A DNA stretch of 64,000 nt, from positions 22,310,001 through 22,374,000 of the forward strand of contig JANJXV010000029.1 in the NCBI GenBank assembly GCA_024803745.1, read 5' to 3'. This DNA is from Megascapheus bottae. Lineage: Eukaryota; Chordata; Mammalia; Rodentia; Geomyidae. The notes beneath the pieces were generated by a model. It saw nothing but the letters and a program-made list of their open reading frames with translations. It was not told the DNA's origin and ran no database searches. Position 1 is the stretch's first letter; each line of letters starts with the position of its first letter. The translations under genes and the position numbers were made by a program. Of the stretch, positions 10,757 through 23,159 are shown piece after piece.

Positions 10757-10944
10757 TTTTCCAGTCCTGGGCTTGGGTTTAGGGCCTGAGCACTGTCCCT
10801 GGATTTTCTCAAGGCTAGGGCTCTACCACTTGAGCCTCAGAACCATTTCTGGCTTTTTGCTATGTATGTGGTACTGAGGAATTGAACCCGGGTCTTCGTG
10901 CATGCTAGGCAGGCACTCTACCACTAGGCCAAACTCCCGGTTCC
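10757..10944 (-). mobile_element. IDL-Geo SINE with perfect 16-bp TSDs
   Basis: Complete minus-strand dimer from the reversed A tail (TTTTCCAGTCCTGGGC) to the reversed ID start (CCAAACTCCCGG). Flanked by TAACTAAGTAATTTTT at 10741-10756 and 10945-10960, so both ends are exact. Box B (GAACCCGGGTC in reverse) is intact. Confidence 0.95.
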
Positions 10945-11162
10945 TAACTAAGTAATTTTTATTTTGTAATCTCTGGTTATTTTAAGTCCTAGGATTACTG
11001 TGGTGTTACCACAAAATAGAATATGTATAGGAAGTTGGGAATTCTGAGTGAAGTAATTATAGCAACTTGCCTGTCCCAGTGCTTATAAATACATTGTGTG
11101 GCCAATGTTTCACAGTTTAACCTATCCCCTAGGATTGGCTTTATTGAAAACTTTTAAAAATC

Positions 11163-11560
11163 TTTTGGTAGTACTGGTGTTTGAACTTGCTGCCTTATTC
11201 TTGCTAGTCTGGTGCAATACCACAGATCCATACCTCTGGTCTTTTGGGCGTAGTTATTTTGTAGCATTGTGTCCTGATCAGGCCTTACCTGAGCCCCAGT
11301 CATCCTAGTCTAGGCCTTCCATCATGAATGGCATCAAAGGAGTGAAGCATTCTGACCTGCTTCAGTCTGTGGAGATGGAGTCTTGCAGATTTTCTGCATG
11401 CATTGGCCTTGAATGACAATCTTCTCAGTTTTAGCCTCCCATGTAGCATGGAATGACAAAAGGGTGCTATGAGCCCAGCCATGGGTGGTGAAGGAATATC
11501 CAGTTCTCAGCTTCCCAAGGAGCAAAGTTTATAGCACTGAGCTACAGGAACCTGGCTCTT
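11163..11560 (-). mobile_element. Old ID/B1 composite SINE
   Basis: In reverse: an ID-like start (TTTTGGTAGTACTGGTGTTT, CCATACCTCTGGTCTTTTG), followed by two degraded B1-like blocks with CAGCTTCCCAAGGAGCAAAG near the end. Reads as the minus-strand counterpart of the composite at 7.15-7.55 kb. Confidence 0.55.
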
Positions 11561-11924
11561 GAGGACTGGTTCTTTTGTTCTTTTTGCCTGTGAAGTAGTT
11601 TACAGAGGAGAGACGTGAAAAATAATTGATCTTTTTGATTCAGCTTTGTTTCTGAAGCATAATTATTTCCTGTAAGGTGATCTGCTTGGAAGATGCTTTC
11701 ATGGAGTGCAGAATGAGAAACTATGAAATAATTCAAACACACAAAAAACGTACTTCAAAGTGTATCTGAAAAAAATACTTTAGAAGCAGAATGATTCATT
11801 TATCTCTAACAGATATATGTGTCCATTATATACTGAAACAATACAGAAACACAGTACACATAAATATATTATGTAGAATGCACAAAGAACATAGGCATCT
11901 AGTGTACATATGTACATAATATAA

Positions 11925-11996
11925 AGCCATAAATGTTTTGATTGCTACTTTGAGCATGGTAGGCAAGCACTCTACTACACAGCTGTGTCTTCAGCC
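11925..11996 (-). mobile_element. ID-like monomer fragment
   Basis: TGGTAGGCAAGCACTCTACT and CTGTGTCTTCAGCCAGT match the reversed first half of an ID element. Old and partial. Confidence 0.5.
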
Positions 11997-12890
11997 AGTA
12001 ATAATCATTGTTTAATGCTGGGTAGTGGAAACCTTTGATGGTGATAGACAGTTAAAAAATTAGCCCTGAAAACTTGTTAATCTTTTCTACTTTATCTCGA
12101 TCATCTTTAAAAAAAATTAGCTTGCTATATATATATTTCCTTTTGTAGAAAACAAACTTAAAATATTTTAATATTAACAGGAATTTCATGATGAAATATG
12201 GAGGAAATGATCCAATCTGCATAACGTACATTTTCCTTGCTTTTTATCAACATACTTATTTAACATCTGGAAGTTTCAGCCTTCCATATTGAATGGCATA
12301 GCTAGATAGTGCATGAAAGTTTAAATATTTGACTATTTGACTGAGATCTGACTTATTACAAATGATAATGTAGAGAACAAAATGATGACAATTAATTTTC
12401 ATATCAATCTTCATTATGTAGTAATGTTTGATATGATTCATTTTCTATCCGAAGACAATTCTCATCATTTTTTGCTACAACTTTGACTTTGTTGGCATTC
12501 AGTGGCTTAGGAGTTGATCAAGACTAACCATGACTTTCTTCTTATGTGCCACACTTTCCTCCCAGTTGCGTAGAAGAGCACACTAAGTGTCGCGGGATTT
12601 TTCTCTGTTCTTACATGAAGGTCATCATGACAGCAGATGAGGAGGTGAGGGAGATTTCCCCACAAAACCCAACAGACAAATAAGTCTTTATATGCTAACA
12701 CTAACAGCTAGCCCTCTAATCCAAGTTACGTCCAATACTGTGTTCCTACAGACAGTGTTAGATACCACAGGTGGAGGCTCAGTCCCCAAGACTGCTTATC
12801 TTTTAGATTTCATCCATAAATTGTTTTGCCCATGCTTGGATATGCATCAGGGTTCTGATTATATCAGGGTTCTGCAATTAAATTTTGTGT
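11997..12890. other. Spacer with a GC-richer block at 12.50-12.70 kb
   Basis: Mostly AT-rich. The block 12500-12700 is GC-richer, with a CpG cluster (GTGTCGCGGG) and mixed base use. I could not match it to a SINE, LINE-1 or gene. Short open frames there carry no recognisable motif. Confidence 0.4.
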
Positions 12891-13102
12891 AGCCGGGTAC
12901 CTGTGCCTCAGTCTTATAATCTTAACAACTCAGAAGACTGAGATCTGAGCATCCTGGTTCAAACGGAGCCCAGGTAAAAAGTCTGAGACTCTTATCATCA
13001 GTTAACCAGTAGAAAAGGCAAAAGTGAAGCAAATAGAGCATTTGGCTTGAGTAAAAGAGCTCAGGGACAATGTCTAGAGCCTGAGTGCAAGTTGTTAGGA
13101 CC
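12891..13102 (+). mobile_element. B1-Geo type SINE
   Basis: Starts AGCCGGGTACCTGTGCCTC. B1 half with GAGATCTGAGCATCCTGG, linker TCTTATCATCAGTTAACC, Geo half with AAGAGCTCAGGGACAATG. The tail has become the (AC)n tract that follows. Confidence 0.85.
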
Positions 13103-13108
13103 CCTGCG

Positions 13109-13123
13109 AGCGCACGCATGCGT

Positions 13124-13179
<56 letters not shown>
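13109..13179. repeat. Alternating purine-pyrimidine tract with (AC)27
   Basis: GCGCACGCATGCGTGT leads without a break into about 27 AC units (13126-13179). The whole tract alternates purine and pyrimidine. It grew from the 3' tail of the SINE before it. HTHT or CVCV peptide frames here are artefacts. Confidence 0.9.
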
Positions 13180-13181
<2 letters not shown>

Positions 13182-13615
13182 CAATGGCTATGATTGCTTA
13201 CATTAGTCAGAGAAAGACAGATAAAGAGGTATTTAGGATGAGGCAAGAAACAGGGGAAGGAACAGTGTTCCCAGGCTGTTTTCATGTGTACTCTCATCCA
13301 GGCTTCTCCATATGTTGATTGACTTAGAAATCCTTGGACCCCCCAGGTCTTTCGCTTTTCTAGAATTCACTGAAAAGATATACTCTAAGAATGGACATAA
13401 CATTGCATAATGTAATTAGACAAAGCAGGCATGATGAAATATTAGAACACTGAGTGCAAAAGCCAGCAAGGTCTGTGCTCTTTGATTTAGCATTCTTTTT
13501 TCCAAGAGAAAGGACAGATCTTTGTAGAAAGGTTAAGGAAAAAGATTAGTGTTTCTATGGAGACCGTGGGGGAACAGAAACTGCCAGAAACAATGGTCAA
13601 AAGTATGAATATGTC

Positions 13616-13801
13616 GGGCCAGGAGTTTGGCCTAGTGGAGAGTGTTTGCTTAGGGTACACACAGACCCAGGTTCGATTCCTTGGTACTACATACACAGCA
13701 AAAGCTGGAAGTGGTACTGTGGCTCAAGTGATAGAGTGCTAGCCTTCAGAAAGGCCAAGGGCAGTGCTGAGGCACTGAGATCAAGCCTAGGAATGGCGGA
13801 A
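13616..13801 (+). mobile_element. IDL-Geo SINE
   Basis: Starts GGGCCAGGAGTTTGGCC; box B AGGTTCGATTCC is intact; the Geo half ends CCTAGGAATGGCGG. TATGAATATGTC before and TGTGAATATATAC after look like an eroded target-site duplicate. Confidence 0.88.
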
Positions 13802-14424
13802 AATGTGAATATATACATTATACCATCATGATCCTTTAACTTAAAAAGAATGCCCATTTAGCTAATTTGAAAGCAAAAGAATTCAAATATCTCCTTTGTT
13901 TAAATCTTCATGTTAAAAAATCAGGATATTAATTGTTAACTGCTTTTTTGGTTAGAAGGTACTACTACTACATCTATAGTGTAAACTTCTTTATTGTTAG
14001 TTATAGGCTATTTTTTCTTTACGATCTCTATATTTTTGCATGAAGTACCAAAGTGGTTCTGACAAAAATATACTGACCTTGTAACTATTTTGGTATACAA
14101 GATATCTCTACTAGACTGTCTTTCCTATCTCTCTCCCAAGTCAAGTAGAATATTATGTTGCAATACATTGTTATATTGATTAAACTAAATATAAGTGTCC
14201 AAACTTTGCCTTTCTCTTGCAGTCAAAATTGTCTTAGTTCTGATGGCTTGTTTTCCCCTTATGAGAGAAAAATAATAAAAGAGAGCCTTCTTCCTTTGAA
14301 GAAAACGACATTACAAAACAATTTTAATACTTATCTAACCAATTGTTTTATGTTCAGCCTTTTGGATTTTGCAATAAATTATGCTTCAGGTCACAAAGCT
14401 AGATGATGTAAGGCCTGATATTTT
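13802..14424. other. AT-rich spacer
   Basis: No recognisable element. Confidence 0.5.
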
Positions 14425-14500
14425 TTTGTTCTTCTCTTTTGGGAGGTTTCGAACTCAGGTCCTCCTATATTTTTTGTCAAGTGCTGGGCCAAGACCCAAC
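14425..14500 (-). mobile_element. Possible ID-like fragment
   Basis: TTTTGGGAGGTTTCGAACTC and AAGTGCTGGGCCAAGACCC vaguely match a reversed ID monomer. Weak. Confidence 0.3.
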
Positions 14501-15837
14501 AGGTTGATTTTCCAATAGCTATTTTCGAAGCTGTAATTGTCATGGCCTCTTACTTAGTGGCCATTTTTTTTTCTCTTAACAGATAGGTGTCCACTCATTC
14601 ATCCATTCATTTATGCATTAAATAATTTTATTTACCAAGAAATCTTTTGACATTTACTGTACTTTATACTATCCTGCTGAAATGAGTTGTATGGAAATAA
14701 TGACAGATATAAATAATCTAATAGCAATCAATACTATAATAAAATCATTGACAAAACAATATACAGGCGATTGCCTAACTTTATGCATCCTGACAATTAC
14801 ATTTTTGTTTCTATTGTGTTACATTAGTTATTTTATATATTGTAATTTATTTCCTTCAGCATTTCAAATCTTGAGTTGGAGGGCCTGTTTCATGTCTTTA
14901 TTGCCCACAAGGATTAATATAACCTGGATTGTGGAATGAATTGTTAGCAGATAATAATTTTATCATGTGGTCTTTATCATTTCATTAACATATTAATTTG
15001 AAGACTTTTTACTGACCGAATTCTTTTTTAAAAAATATACCCAGCTACAATAAATAATAAAATGAATCAATCCAGATACGGCTTTTGGCTGTCCATTGAG
15101 GACAAGAGAGATTGATCTGAGAATAGCCATGCTCCCTTCAGAAAAACAAGCAAAAAAATAAAAACAAAACTTATTTCATTACATTTTACATCCCTGTCAA
15201 GTCCATGCAGTGTACTAAGCAGAACTGAGGGGACTGTAAATATGAGTTATCGTACAGGAAATGAACCACTGCCAAATATCAGTATATAAGTGCTGAGTGC
15301 TTTGATCTCACATGTCTCTTTGTCAGTGCTAACTCATTATTTCTTTTAAATATTTTCCTGGTTGAATATGCATTTTTCCTGTGATCTGGGGAGCTTTTAG
15401 GTACTTTTCGCCAGTGTGGGTTAATGCAACAGTCTGAACTGCGGTAGTCTAGGTCAACAGTCTATCACTCTACACATCAAATGCTCTCTTTATTCTGCAA
15501 TATCTCTGCATAACTTGGTCATGAACTCCTTTTGTCATTAAATTTGACAGAAAGCCTTCTAATGGGCAATTTTAACCTATAACACCTGGCAGATGTAATG
15601 CAAATGAGGATGTTCAAACTTCTACAAAAGAAAAATATACAGGATTTTAAAACACAAATTTGGAGGGCAAGGACTATGTTGAATCAATTTTACTGTCTTC
15701 TCATCCTTACCATATATTAGAATGAGACTTGCACGTAACATGGGAGGCAGCCAATGCTTTCTTAACTATTTTTCTTTACTTTTCTTGTTCCCCTCCCCCC
15801 ATTATCTCCCTCTGTCCCCCTCTCCTTCCTACCCCAT
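14501..15837. other. Spacer of about 1.3 kb
   Basis: No recognisable element. Base composition is mixed and several phrases look single-copy. A CT-rich stretch at about 15785-15835 precedes the next SINE. Confidence 0.5.
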
Positions 15838-16032
15838 CTTCTTTTTCTACTTTTATTTTGGAACTTTGAACTCAGGCCCTCATACTTGCTACTCAGGTGC
15901 TTTAATCCCTGAGCCCATCTTATTTGGTTTAGTTATTTTCCACTTAGGGTCTCATTGTTACCAGCGGCTAGCCTTGAACAACAGTCTGCTTACTTCCTCC
16001 TCCCCTGTAACTGGAATTAGGGGCACATCGTT
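15838..16032 (-). mobile_element. Old ID/B1 composite SINE
   Basis: Reversed ID-like half (GGAACTTTGAACTCAGGCCC, AGGTGCTTTAATCCCTGAGC), then a reversed B1-like half (AGGGTCTCATTGTTACC, GTAACTGGAATTAGGGGC). Confidence 0.6.
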
Positions 16033-16039
16033 CCAACAA

Positions 16040-17290
16040 TGTCTTGTGAATATTAATACATTGTTATGGGGTAGCCTTGCCTGGCACCTGGGCTGACACA
16101 TTTCCACATCCTCCAGATGTGTAGATCCTTGGTTTACCTGAGCTTTCTCTCAAGGAGATCTGATCTAAGGCAGATCAGAGTGACATCAGAGCCCATATGC
16201 ATAGCATATCCTGGATTCAAGGGTAACGCTGGCCCTGGCTTAGCTATGTGATTATCCTTCCAGGCTTAACAGCTGAGCATCTGTCTCCCCCGAATTAGAC
16301 ATGTCCTCATTCTCTCACCGTGAGAACAAGGAGGTGACATGATTTTACCTCCCAACATTGCATTATTCTTGTACCCTGAGGCTCACGCCAGAGTGCTGTT
16401 CTACTGTTACTGGGTCCTTAGTTGTGTGGAATCTGATCCTCGGAGATCCTATGCTATTGTGATGTCCCAATAGCCCAAGACCCAGAGTTACCACTTCACA
16501 GGGCTTTAGCTTACAGAGCCTGAGCTTCGACTGTACCATTTTAGCGCTGGGACTGTAATCGCATCTTTTTTCTTTCCAAAACCTGAGCCTTTGAGCACCA
16601 TATCTCTTAATGCTATGTTGATGCTCTGTAGGCCCAACCCCTTCAAAGTCACAGTTACATCTACATCCTTGTTGCCTTGCCCAGAGCGCCTGAAATGAGC
16701 TCCAGAGGCATAGACCCTGGGGTGCTGGGTGTCTATGTTGAGCAACATCTTATTGACTGAATCTGAATACTCAAGTCCCAGAGGCTGTTAAGAATTTCAA
16801 ATGACCTAGAGACCACACCAAGATATTACAAACACTGCGAGCACGTACATCCTGGAGCCCAGTGTCATTGAGCTACCTGTGCAGCATCACAGAACTCTAA
16901 TCAGACTCTTCAGGAAGCAAGAAAAGAGGACACCTAATGTCCTTACTTCTAAGGACCATCACTGATGAAAACAAGGCCTGTATCCTAGACTATCAGGGAA
17001 TACACAGTCTTCACTACCAGTTGAGCACAGCTGATGGAGACTGCCTCATTGCCTAGAGTTGCAACAGCTTACAATCAGCATGGGTAAGCTCATTTATGGA
17101 TGAAAGTATTTTCTCATGAAAGTTGCACTGACAAGTACACCCACGCATAGACACGAATGCAGGATATGAGAGCACACACACAAAAGGAAACATGACACCA
17201 CCAAGTATAACAATAATTCTCTAGCAAATTATCTACAACAAAGCAGAAATGGACAGATTATTTTAAAAGAAATGTAAAATAATCAGTTGA
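16040..17290 (+). mobile_element. Probable old LINE-1 5' UTR and ORF1 leader
   Basis: A GC-richer block of about 1.2 kb in AT-rich surroundings. Its 3' end (AACATGACACCACCAAGTAT, CAATAATTCTCTAGCAAATT, then AATGTAAAATAAT) matches the conserved ORF1-proximal leader of old mammalian LINE-1s. The upstream part has the mixed, CpG-containing look of a LINE-1 5' UTR (TTAGCGCTGGG, ACTGCGAGCACGTAC). The downstream LINE-1 body is missing. The family call rests mainly on the last 110 bases, and the 5' edge is a guess. Confidence 0.5.
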
Positions 17291-17291
17291 A

Positions 17292-17345
17292 AGGCCAGTC
17301 TGAACTCCAGGCCATCCTGTACTATGTAGCAAGGCCTGTCTTAAT
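17292..17345 (+). mobile_element. B1-like 3' fragment
   Basis: GGCCAGTCTGAACTCCAGG and GTAGCAAGGCCTGTCTT match the end of a B1 monomer. It marks where the LINE-1 leader stops. Confidence 0.45.
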
Positions 17346-17499
17346 TTAATATTTAATTGATACAATTCATAATGAATCTCACTTAAATTTTACATATTTC
17401 AGTATTCATATTATCATTTATTAACTGTAAATAAATACAACGGATATTGTTAACCATGGAAATGGTTGTGAATGTTATATTTTAAAGGAAAGTAAACTT

Positions 17500-17925
17500 A
17501 GAACACTATATATATAATTTATACAAATACATAACACATAGTATATTTCACATAATATAAAGTATATGTATATTACGTAAGATATATTAAATATACTCTT
17601 ATACATTATAGATTATATAATGTGACATACATAATATATGACACTCATATATATAACATGCACCTATTATATACATATATAATATATTTTATGGATATAT
17701 TATGTATTGTATATGTAATATTACATACATACATATAGATACATGATATGTTACATATGTAATTATAATATGATGCATGTATAAAGTAGAATTCATTAAT
17801 ATATTTCAATATTAATGTTAATATTAATTCATATAATGTTAACACTAATATTAATATATATAATATAACATAAACATATAATATAAAATATAGTAACAAA
17901 TATATTTATTACATATAAATAAAAT
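17500..17925. repeat. AT-rich low-complexity tract
   Basis: About 425 bases of nearly pure A/T with scattered C and G, built of TATATA, ATACATA and TAATATTAAT phrases. Includes many short palindromes such as ATTAATATTAAT. Confidence 0.85.
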
Positions 17926-19514
17926 TAGTTTCATAAAAGTGTATTATTTGACTAAGCTACTGCTGTATTCTAAAAAATAAACTTGTTTTCTTAGTTTTTG
18001 AAGATTTAGAAGGTGAATTTTAAGTAATTATACTTAAACTTCTCATGCTATAAATTTCAACATTCTCTTTTCCACTTATTCATAAGATTATTTTGCCATC
18101 TTAACATAATCGCTAGTTGTATTTTACCTTTTCCAATTTGAATAATGTCTACAATTCAGCGTATATAATCATTTCAGAGAAGATTAGCAACTAAACTTCA
18201 ATTACTCATAAATGGGAAATTTTAATATAAATTTACTCATTTCAAATAGATTGACTATAAAAATTAGAAAGGAGGTAATTATTATTGCTATCAACAGTCT
18301 GAATCTTTGATGTTGGACAACTTTTCCTGGAAGCCATTTCTTTGGGTTTCTCTCCAGAATGTATGTGCTAAGTGATTCATGCATATATCAGTAATTTATA
18401 ACATTAGTCAGTATAATTTGGAACTGTTTCTAGGATGTCACTCAGTTTCAGTTTTTATACCTAGCAAACATAAAATACATTTTATAAATAGAAGAGATAT
18501 TAGAAATTAATCTCATTTTTCAGATAAAATGAGGGTTAAAGTTAATAGTCTTAAAGTCACCTATCATCAAAATTTAAACCATCAAGACATCAAAGTTTTC
18601 TTTGCAGCATGATATTGGGAATCACATGCCTTCTACCAGCAAAAGTTACATGTTTGAAAGTAGGTTATGTAGAACAAGACTTGGATTAAATATAAGAATC
18701 ATTGGACAGAGTCCGGATGTATTACTGTCTGTCTGTCCCTTTTCAAACTCTTGTTCTCTCCTATCCTGATGCCCTTGAGGTAAAAGGGGAACACATAAGC
18801 TCATAGAACTATGTTAGATAACTGATAAATTGATGAGAGATTTGAAAATGTTAACTCTCTAGGGTATTTTTCTCAAGGAAAATATGACTACTGCACTGTC
18901 TGTGTTAGTGTGAATATAGAGGAATAATAAGCACTAGCATTAGTTTTATTTTAAATTCAGAAAGAAAGACAGTCCCCATAAAGATACAGAGTGGACAGCG
19001 ACTCCTTCCATATGTTTCACATTGAAGCTCTCTTTATCCTGGTCAGATTTATACTACTTTACTTACTTAGGTAAGATACTGTGGGCAAAGCCTCCAAGAG
19101 TAGTTGATGGAAAATCTCTACACTGATACATTGTTGGTCTAGATTGATATTTTATCAAAATATGTTTTAATTTATTATTGCTATTATTATTTCTTTTTTT
19201 ACATTTTATTCAAGAATTTATTAACATTGATTTTTACATCACATTTCAAATGTCATGTTTAGCAAACAAGTATTCAATAAGAGAATCTCTATATACTATG
19301 ATATATAAATGCGTAGGACAATGAATAAGAATTTATTTAGAATAAAAGGCAGAAAATATTAATCACCATTTCATGCAAGTTAATATGACATGCATAATAA
19401 CTCAAGGACATTTAAGAGAATAAACATGTTAAATCTGTGGGTGAAATGCTAATCCTTTCTTGGATTACAGTTATATGTATTTTCTCATTCCCATATGTGA
19501 AAGAAAAAAATACA
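17926..19514. other. Spacer of about 1.6 kb
   Basis: AT-rich, without any repeat I recognise and without sustained open frames. Confidence 0.5.
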
Positions 19515-19600
19515 CATATGTGGTATATGTATATATATATGTGTGTATATACATACATTTTATATATATATATATTCATGAATATAACCACATACATTCT
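19515..19600. repeat. (TA)/(TG) imperfect microsatellite
   Basis: GTATATGTATATATATATG, TGTGTATATACATAC and TTTATATATATATATATTC form an interrupted dinucleotide repeat. Confidence 0.85.
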
Positions 19601-21399
19601 TATTGGTTGGTAGGTACAAATGAAAGTGCTGAAGAAAGTGTCTGTAAAGAAGTTTCTTTAAATATTATTTAGCTTAAACTCACTGCCTCATATTCTTGAA
19701 GCAGATGTTATTTTTTAAATATGTTATCTTTTTAAAACTAGGTCTTTTAATTAAATGTTTTTTTTCCATTGGAACTAGAGTTAACAGGTAACAGGTTGAA
19801 TAAAATTTTTCTTATGGCATCTGTTGCCATTTTTAGTAGGTGATTAGTCATTTTTTTTTCCTGCAAGTATTTGACAGAAACTCAAACAGAGATGAATCAT
19901 TGTTTCAAGCTCTGGCTCACCATGAACACCTCCCTACTCCCCCCTCCCCCAAACAGGAGAAACCCAGTGTCATTTCAACAAATTCATGAACTAAATTCTC
20001 AACATGTCATAAGGGACTCTCTAAGTTATAGCAACCTGTCACATTAATATTAAATCTAGGCTATAGAGATAAAGGCATGATATATATTTTTAAAGATTCC
20101 AAACGCAACTCTTTTTAAATCTCTATTTGCCTCAAGTAAGACTGGGTTGCACTTAGGTTAACTTTTATGGAGGTGTATTTATTTGTATTTATCTATACCT
20201 TTTATAATCTCTAAGTAATTGTACAAAGATGCCATGTAGCAAAGCAGCTCATGAATAGAATAAACGTTAATCAGTGTCACCTTGTCAACATTGTTACCCC
20301 AGCTTCAATCCACCACTTCCATTGCATTTCTTAATTTTGTGATATACACAATGAATTCTTGACTGTTTGAATAGGAATTGATGATTCAAATTAGAGGAGG
20401 TTCTTTTCTTTAAAATAACAACATTACAAATATGGGTTAAATAGATACATTTGAACAAATATTATCTATGCATTTATAATATGTACAAGTGCTTTACTTG
20501 TATGGCTCATGTTGCTAAGTTCCTTTTCTCTTTAAGGGACCTGAAATAATAATAATAATATGAAACATTAATAATAAAATTTTATTTTCATCTTAGCTGA
20601 GAATGTGATTTAAAATTGTGAAAGCCACTGTTGAATTGTTCGTTTGGCTTGAGTTACCATTTAAACAACATGTAGTATTTTTGAGCTAAATGAAACATTG
20701 ATTCCACTACCCCTTGGCCTGTTTCTACCTCTGTCCACCTTATACTCAACTCCCAGTCTATATAAAATTTTCTGACATAAATATGTACAGGCTAAAACCA
20801 TAGGGAACAGGGATGCTGTATAATAGTGTTGCTAGTTTATTTGGACAGTAACTTACAAGATATCAAATAATACTTCTTCATTCATTTTTTAGCCCCAAAT
20901 CCCACTATATATCAGGCAGTGTTCAAAGGAAGGAAGTGAACAAAATAACTCCTTTTTTTTTGCTTAAACTTTAGTGCAAGACTTGCCAGTGCTTGAAAAT
21001 AGGGAAGGAAAGATGAGATGTTTATGATATTCAAGGACCAAAATTTCAGTCTGAACAACTGATATGATGTATGACCCCAGGTTAAATCAGAAAACCCACT
21101 AGAAAAATTATGTTTGTGTGAACCATTCTTTTTCACGAGCTGTGAATTTTTTCATCTTTATTATCCAACTAAATAGTTTAAATAGGAAGCTGCACACTAG
21201 ATTCTGGCGTTAAGAAGAAAATTCTAAACTCTGGATAAAAATTTAGGAATGAGTCATGAGCCTTAAACATTTGGAGTAAAAGGAGTCAAAGATGGAAATG
21301 TGTGGTATTCTAATAATCACAAGTTGATTAAATAGGGAATTTGCAAAAAAAAAAAGGAGAAAGGGTATTGAGGTGGTCTATTTTTTTTATTATTTTCAG
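19601..21399. other. Spacer of about 1.8 kb
   Basis: No repeat family recognised. Small (AAT)n run near 20550 and a C-rich run (CCCCCCTCCCCC) near 19940. Confidence 0.5.
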
Positions 21400-21616
21400 A
21401 AGGTTGTTCGTTTAGCAATCTTAGGGCATTTTCCGTGATCTAAGCTAGTGCTCTGCCACTTGAGCCCCCAAGCCAATTCCAGTTTTCTGGTGGTTCACTG
21501 GAGATGAGTCTCACAGATTTTCCTGTCCTGGATGGCTCTGAACCTTGATCCTCAGATCTCAGCCTTCTGAGTTCTGAGTAGCTGGGTTTAGAGGTATGAG
21601 CCACTGGTGTCCCGCT
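21400..21616 (-). mobile_element. B1-Geo type SINE
   Basis: Reversed Geo half (GTGATCTAAGCTAGTGCTC, CCACTTGAGCC), then TGGTTCACTGGAGATGAG and a reversed B1 half ending AGGTATGAGCCACTGGTG. The tail part is badly eroded. Confidence 0.8.
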
Positions 21617-22019
21617 GTGTTACTTTTTAAAGAAAATTCTTTGTGACCTAAGATCCTGTTTTACAGTATGAAAACTCAGTTGCTGAGATTCTTTAATAGC
21701 ACTTTCAAATTTGTATGGAATACTAAGCATGAACTAATCTATGAATTAAATCCTGTAGCTATTTGTCATTGAAATTTAATTTATTTTGGCTTATGTTATC
21801 CCTAAATTATGGTAGATACACAGATATTGAGAATAAAAATATTGATATTCAGACTTTCTTTCCCTGAGCTGTTTACATTGCATGAGTGCTTGAGGGAGAC
21901 AGATAGATATTTCCTAGTGTAAAACAAGGTGATAAATGTGGTTATGGGCCAGTGAGGGGTTCAGACTCTTATAAAATAAAAGACCAACACTTTTGTATAC
22001 ACTTATTTATGGGGTCCCT

Positions 22020-22555
22020 ATGTGAAAATGAGGATTCCAATTGAAGCTGGGGTATTAAACATGAATACCAGGAAGCTGAACCTTGTGTTGTTGGGAGGGA
22101 AGGAGATCAATCAAGGGAAAGGGGAGGAAAGCTGAGAGGAAATGTGATGAATATAGTCACTATATCCAGTGTAAACATGTAAACATGGAACTAGGCAACT
22201 TGACAGGATAAGTGGGATTGAGATTGAGAGGGAGACACATGGAAGGGCTAACACTGATCAAAATACTTTGCACTGGGAAACAAGAAGCTTTTATTCATTG
22301 TTCTTTCTGTGTTCATTTTGATTTGTTGGCTCCTTTGGGAGGACAAGGAAGCACAGAAATGGATGGAGAAAGATGCAGAAGTGGTACTCACATAGACACT
22401 GTATTGAAAAGGAACTGCACAGCTTATGGATCAGAGGGAAAAACTGAGAGAGAGTGAGAGAAGGGGTGACATTGTCTGAAAAGAAATGTGCTCATTACCT
22501 GATCTATGTAACTGTAACTTCTCTGTGTATCACCTTTATAAAAATAATTAAAATA
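22020..22555 (+). mobile_element. Old LINE-1 3' UTR, subfamily B
   Basis: Plus-strand tail with AACATGGAACTAGGCAACTT, a purine-rich middle, GGGAAAAACTGAGAGAGAG, AAGGGGTGACATTGTC, GTAACTGTAACTTCTCTGTG and AATAATTAAAATAAC at the end. It matches, by eye, the tail at 52.08-52.57 kb. I see no ORF2 in front of it. Confidence 0.6.
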
Positions 22556-22722
22556 ACTAAAAAATAATAATAATTTAGCCAAGAGATATCGTGCTCATGG
22601 CATGGTGAAAGTAAGCATTGTGATACAATTAGCTGCTAGTATGTTTAATAAGAAAACAAAATCTATATTATATATAACATTCCACTCAAATTCCTTTTTA
22701 AGCATTTTTACATGTAGTGTTT

Positions 22723-22925
22723 TTAAATTTTATTTTATTGTCAGGGTAATGTATAGAGGGGTTACAGTTATATTCATCGGGTAGTGAGTACTTTACTTCC
22801 TTAACGCTGATACACCTTCTATGTTTTTCTTCCACTTTCCCTCCCCCCACCACCTCCCAAGTTGTAGAGTTCATTTCCACCTTATTTTCTTCTGAATATT
22901 GCTGTTCCATTGGTTTACCCTTTGT
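22723..22925 (-). mobile_element. LINE-1 3' UTR fragment
   Basis: TTTTATTGTCAGGGTAATG, TATAGAGGGGTTACAGTTAT, AGTGAGTACTTTACTTCC and a pyrimidine-rich stretch (CTTTCCCTCCCCCCACC). A related tail opens the insertion at 59.9 kb. Confidence 0.7.
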
Positions 22926-23159
22926 CCTTTATCTCATTAACTAAGAAAAAATTAAAATATGGAAAATATAAATTACTTACCAAATAGTACTCATAAAATA
23001 ACATGCTGAATTGCAACCCCTTTGTGAAGTTATTTAAAAAGAGTAAAATATTAAAAATAAAAGATACTTTTTAAGATTAAGCAAAATGAAGACAAGGGGC
23101 TCTCAACAGTGATGAATATGAGAATAATGGAAGAACTACAAGAGGATTTTTATTGTGGC

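Noticed and set aside
13061..13318. Open frames encoding Cys-Val or His-Thr repeats
   Set aside because: They are translations of the (AC)n tract.
15722..16096. 124-codon plus-strand frame with hydrophobic start
   Set aside because: It covers a CT-rich stretch and a reversed ID/B1 composite SINE; no signal peptide or domain beyond composition.
17500..17925. AT-rich tract as a replication origin or matrix attachment region
   Set aside because: Composition alone cannot support it; reported only as low-complexity DNA.
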